From UBA7957 sp965222695 (GTDB lineage Bacteria; Pseudomonadota; Gammaproteobacteria; Granulosicoccales; Granulosicoccaceae): DNA of 64,000 nt. The notes below the pieces were generated by a model. The model was not told the DNA's origin. It saw only the letters and a program-made list of their open reading frames with translations, and did not search any database. The stretch covers positions 2,356,001 through 2,420,000 of the forward strand of contig OZ244967.1 of assembly GCA_965222695.1 (NCBI GenBank). The letters run 5' to 3'. Position 1 is the first letter of the stretch. Each line of letters begins with the position of its first letter. The position numbers and the translations under genes are program-made. Shown in pieces: positions 62,601-64,000 of this stretch.

Positions 62601-63060
62601 AATCTGTCGCTGTATTGACCTCTGGTCCGACACTAGGTGGTTGAAACTGATCCGGATTAAGCTGCTCATCCAGAAATTCAGCCAATGCGTTAATGCTGGA
62701 AGTCGATTCCAGCAGTTGCCGAAAGCTGATCCTGATGTTGAATTTTTTCTTGAACGCTGTACTGGCCTGGGTTAGAAACAGTGAATCAAAGCCCAGCTTG
62801 ATAAAAGAAGTGTCTTCATCAAGTTCATCACTCTCCATGCCGCTGATGTCAGATAGAATAGTCTTCAGTTCATCGACCAGATATTCACGCCTGCTAAGCT
62901 GCGTGGTTTCCGGCGGCGCCTCGTTGTCAACGATCATGCTGTTTCCCGTGATTGCAGTATTTGCCAGGCCCGACTGCCCATCCGTCCGAGGATTGGGTTT
63001 AGCAGGACTTTCTGCCAAAGCACTCTGAGAACCTGCATTTTGTGTTCGCAGGCCGACCAT
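59599..63060 (-). CDS. PKS-NRPS part: ACP, beta-aminotransferase, condensation (between two in-frame TAGs)
   Basis: A 1153-aa open part. Residues about 50-135 are an acyl carrier protein (FIKLGFDSLFLTQAS, Ser for phosphopantetheine). From about 260 to 700 is a class III aminotransferase like those in mycosubtilin and microcystin synthases: WDIDGNEYLDVQSGFGSVFF, EPVQSRQPD, LIFDEVITGFRLHP, and TYGKIIGGGMPLG with the PLP Lys. From about 720 is a condensation domain with TAHHIVSDGWS. It should turn a beta-keto acyl thioester into a beta-amino acyl group, then join it to an amino acid. The ATG at 63060 is only a possible restart; the frame is open up to the TAG at 63094. Confidence 0.9.
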   Translation of the reverse strand: MVGLRTQNAGSQSALAESPAKPNPRTDGQSGLANTAITGNSMIVDNEAPPETTQLSRREYLVDELKTILSDISGMESDELDEDTSFIKLGFDSLFLTQASTAFKKKFNIRISFRQLLESTSSINALAEFLDEQLNPDQFQPPSVGPEVNTATDLQAVAETPMSVQQAGTLPLTNGTQSSSADPLHHLINQQIKLLSQQVAALAEASAALGAESRPVNTTADQGVPAATPKTEPMAEIKDKHGPWRQINKSAQDSVSAANRAALDALVSAYVEKSGRSKAYAQKHCRYFADPRSISSFNKTWKEMVYPLVTQRSAGSRMWDIDGNEYLDVQSGFGSVFFGHNMPFINDAITHQLESGMQIGPQCHLAGEVAAGVCEITGMECATFCNTGSEAVLAAMRIARTVTGNNKVVMFAQDYHGIFDEVVSRRAGSMSKLKTLPAAPGVPPAAVDNIVILDYGDPDCFEILEQIADEVAAVMVEPVQSRQPDLQPVEFLKQLRDWTEKNSVVLIFDEVITGFRLHPRGAQGWYGIDADLCTYGKIIGGGMPLGMLAGRSRYMDALDGGTWQFGDDSVPEAGVTYFAGTFVRHPLTVAAAKAVVLSIKEQGADLYNQLNKRSDYFAATVNACFDSMQVPMYLQHCGSMMYLEFLTDSRYNPLYFYYLRLQGIHILDAGSFFLTLAHTDEDIELLINKFEPAARWMQQHEFLPSLDGNKDRTLVCDSQTSSSAGGQDSFTLTTSQQEIWLAVQMGEDASCAYNLSNTIRLRGSLDRPVLEEAMVELVNLHDSLRMTISAEGIAVIKPKLDCVALEYQDLSGLNHREQADKIKQIALEDVTLAFDLQQGPLVRFGIIRLNEEEHQITITAHHIVSDGWSCSLLLQHLGRLYNGEKNQLNSEVLQFGDYVHWLQQDEQLNRREQDKNYWLKLHKVPAPGLDLPLDRPRPPVKTFSADCVAMDSTPGTYKAVNELAKTHGVTPYHVLLAVFQTLLFRISQQTDFNIGIPVAGQLQADNDNLVGHCVSFLPLRSRLKGRDSFSNLLQTARTMVFDAFEHPFFSYGDLIAELDLPKEPSRNPLVSVVFNVDIVDPGVKFKHLDVRIGSNERRFEIFDLFLDIAVHGDQMQFNCTYNRDLFDAATISRWMELYQLLLQAVLANAEKTL

Positions 63061-63093
63061 GGAAATGACCGCCGGACCGTCTATCCAGTAGTA

Positions 63094-63096
63094 CTA
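63094..63096 (-). other. In-frame TAG between PKS acyltransferase and ACP
   Basis: The minus-strand frame reads LPVYPLQR, TAG, YYWIDGPAVIS. This is the standard post-AT linker (PxYPFQRQRYW type), and the TAG stands where Gln or Lys is usual. A CAG to TAG change fits. Confidence 0.92.
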
Positions 63097-64000
63097 TCTC
63101 TGTAGTGGATAAACGGGCAGCTCAACACGGCTGCGATCTTCTCCATGATAAAACCCGGACCAATCAATCGCGACACCTTCGCACCAGAGGTTGCCCAGCG
63201 CGCTCATCAGGTTCAGCGCTTCGTTGTCACTGTCCTGCACATGTCCCAGCGAAGAGATCGCAAGCTGTGTTTTTCCGCTGAGGGTTTTACCGGCGGCACG
63301 CGCTAATGTTGTCAAGGTATTACCGGGTCCCACTTCCAATAGCACGGTGTCCGGATAATCTTCACCTATCCGCTGACGTCCGGAGGAAAACTGTACCGCG
63401 GCGCGGATATGGGTTGACCAATATTGCGGGCTCTGCGCCTGCTCGCTTTTTATCCATTCGCCCGTCACCGATGAAATAAACGGTAACTCTGGTTTGTTCA
63501 GCCGTCGTTGGGCCACAAAAGCTTGAAATTCATCCAGAATGGGCTCCATCATGGCTGAATGAAAAGCATGGGACGTTTTCAAGGTTCGGTGTTCTATATC
63601 TTTTTCTTTCAGGATTCCGATAAAATTATTAATCAACCCAGTTTCACCACCAACCACGCAACTCCCCGGCGTGTTAATTGCCGAAATGGCCAGTTGTTCC
63701 GGTAAAATCCCGGTAATCAATTCCGCCGATTCCGATATTGCCAGCATGGTTCCAGCCGGTAACGACTGGATCAATGATGCCCTTTTGGCAATAATGGCTA
63801 AGGCATCTTGAAGGGAAAAAACTCCCGACAGACAAGCAGCGACATATTCACCGATGCTATGGCCGATCATGGCCACCGGCTGGATTCCCCATGACATCCA
63901 CAACCTGGCCATACTGTATTCGATGGCAAACAATGCAGGCTGGGTGATCTGCGTCTGGTTTAATAATTCTTGTTGTGTTTCTTTTGCCTCAGTTTCCGGA
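63094..64000 (-). CDS. Polyketide synthase acyltransferase domain (partial, continues past window)
   Basis: The frame is open to the right window edge, so ketosynthase and earlier parts lie outside. Visible are TQITQPALFAIEYSMARLW, the active-site GHSIGEYVAAC, and the specificity motif HAFHS, which in known AT domains points to malonyl-CoA. It ends with LPVYPLQR just before the TAG at 63094. The arrangement AT-ACP-aminotransferase-C-A-PCP recalls McyE of microcystin and MycA/ItuA of iturin-type lipopeptides. Confidence 0.88.
   Translation of the reverse strand, partial: PETEAKETQQELLNQTQITQPALFAIEYSMARLWMSWGIQPVAMIGHSIGEYVAACLSGVFSLQDALAIIAKRASLIQSLPAGTMLAISESAELITGILPEQLAISAINTPGSCVVGGETGLINNFIGILKEKDIEHRTLKTSHAFHSAMMEPILDEFQAFVAQRRLNKPELPFISSVTGEWIKSEQAQSPQYWSTHIRAAVQFSSGRQRIGEDYPDTVLLEVGPGNTLTTLARAAGKTLSGKTQLAISSLGHVQDSDNEALNLMSALGNLWCEGVAIDWSGFYHGEDRSRVELPVYPLQR

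Noticed and set aside
54308..64000. Reassignment of TAG to an amino acid throughout this genome
   Set aside because: At least eight other genes in the window end in TAG at natural C-termini, so TAG works as a stop. Local suppression remains possible but not a changed code.

Overview
The window looks like a chromosome segment of a free-living or symbiotic gammaproteobacterium. The evidence is the yhiI-rbbA-yhhJ-type efflux operon, sigma70-type promoters, TRAP transport, a DctP protein with a twin-arginine signal, and MMPL/LolA-like/DUF1302-like envelope genes. The genus cannot be told from the sequence. I saw no rRNA, tRNA, CRISPR array or phage structural gene. TAG, TAA and TGA all serve as ordinary stops.

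Layout. 1-8.3 kb: the end of a GNAT-fused acyl-CoA synthetase, then a four-gene tripartite efflux operon (TolC fused to a periplasmic-binding-like domain, HlyD, ABC-ABC-permease fusion, ABC-2 permease). 8.5-11.4 kb: an aminotransferase, a metallo-beta-lactamase-fold hydrolase, and a rhodanese gene divergent from a MarR gene with paired palindromic operators. 11.4-17.6 kb: a second MarR gene and an MMPL exporter/SDR/LolA-like/outer-membrane-barrel operon, tied together by three copies of a GTGTATATACAC-type palindrome.

17.6-31.8 kb: an accessory island, visibly more AT-rich and bracketed by decayed IS630 and IS1595 transposases. It holds an esterase lipoprotein, an astacin-like protease, a compact subtilase, an unrecognised 431-aa protein, a PAP2/haloperoxidase-like enzyme with a (Met-Thr)n tract, a methyltransferase, a large metzincin, a homocysteine methyltransferase-like protein and a SARP/BTAD regulator. 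Three TCGTAA repeats at an 11-bp period precede the PAP2 gene and look like a SARP site. 31.9-34.6 kb: a SWIM-SNF2 helicase.

34.8-44.6 kb: a sulfonate catabolic locus. It has two dehydrogenases of the hpsO/hpsP kind, hpsN, a universal stress protein, a TRAP transporter, suyA/suyB and a GntR regulator. Together these would take up 2,3-dihydroxypropane-1-sulfonate, oxidise it to sulfolactate and cleave that to pyruvate and sulfite. Three identical TCTTATATAAGA operators mark the regulon.

45-52.5 kb: a phosphate-chemistry operon resembling the 'GAK' system: Nudix hydrolase, PhoU-APH fusion kinase, GAK-type ATP-grasp, HprK-related kinase B, SixA-Nudix fusion, second histidine phosphatase, PPP-like phosphoesterase and an amphi-Trp protein. 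Its function is unknown. 52.7-64 kb (minus strand): a PKS-NRPS cluster (AT, ACP, aminotransferase, C, A, PCP, then docking, C, A, PCP) followed by two alpha/beta hydrolases. Its two synthase genes carry three in-frame TAG codons with no frameshift, and the first downstream hydrolase has a frameshift. The most unusual signals are these amber codons, the extended GAK-like operon and the protease/SARP island.
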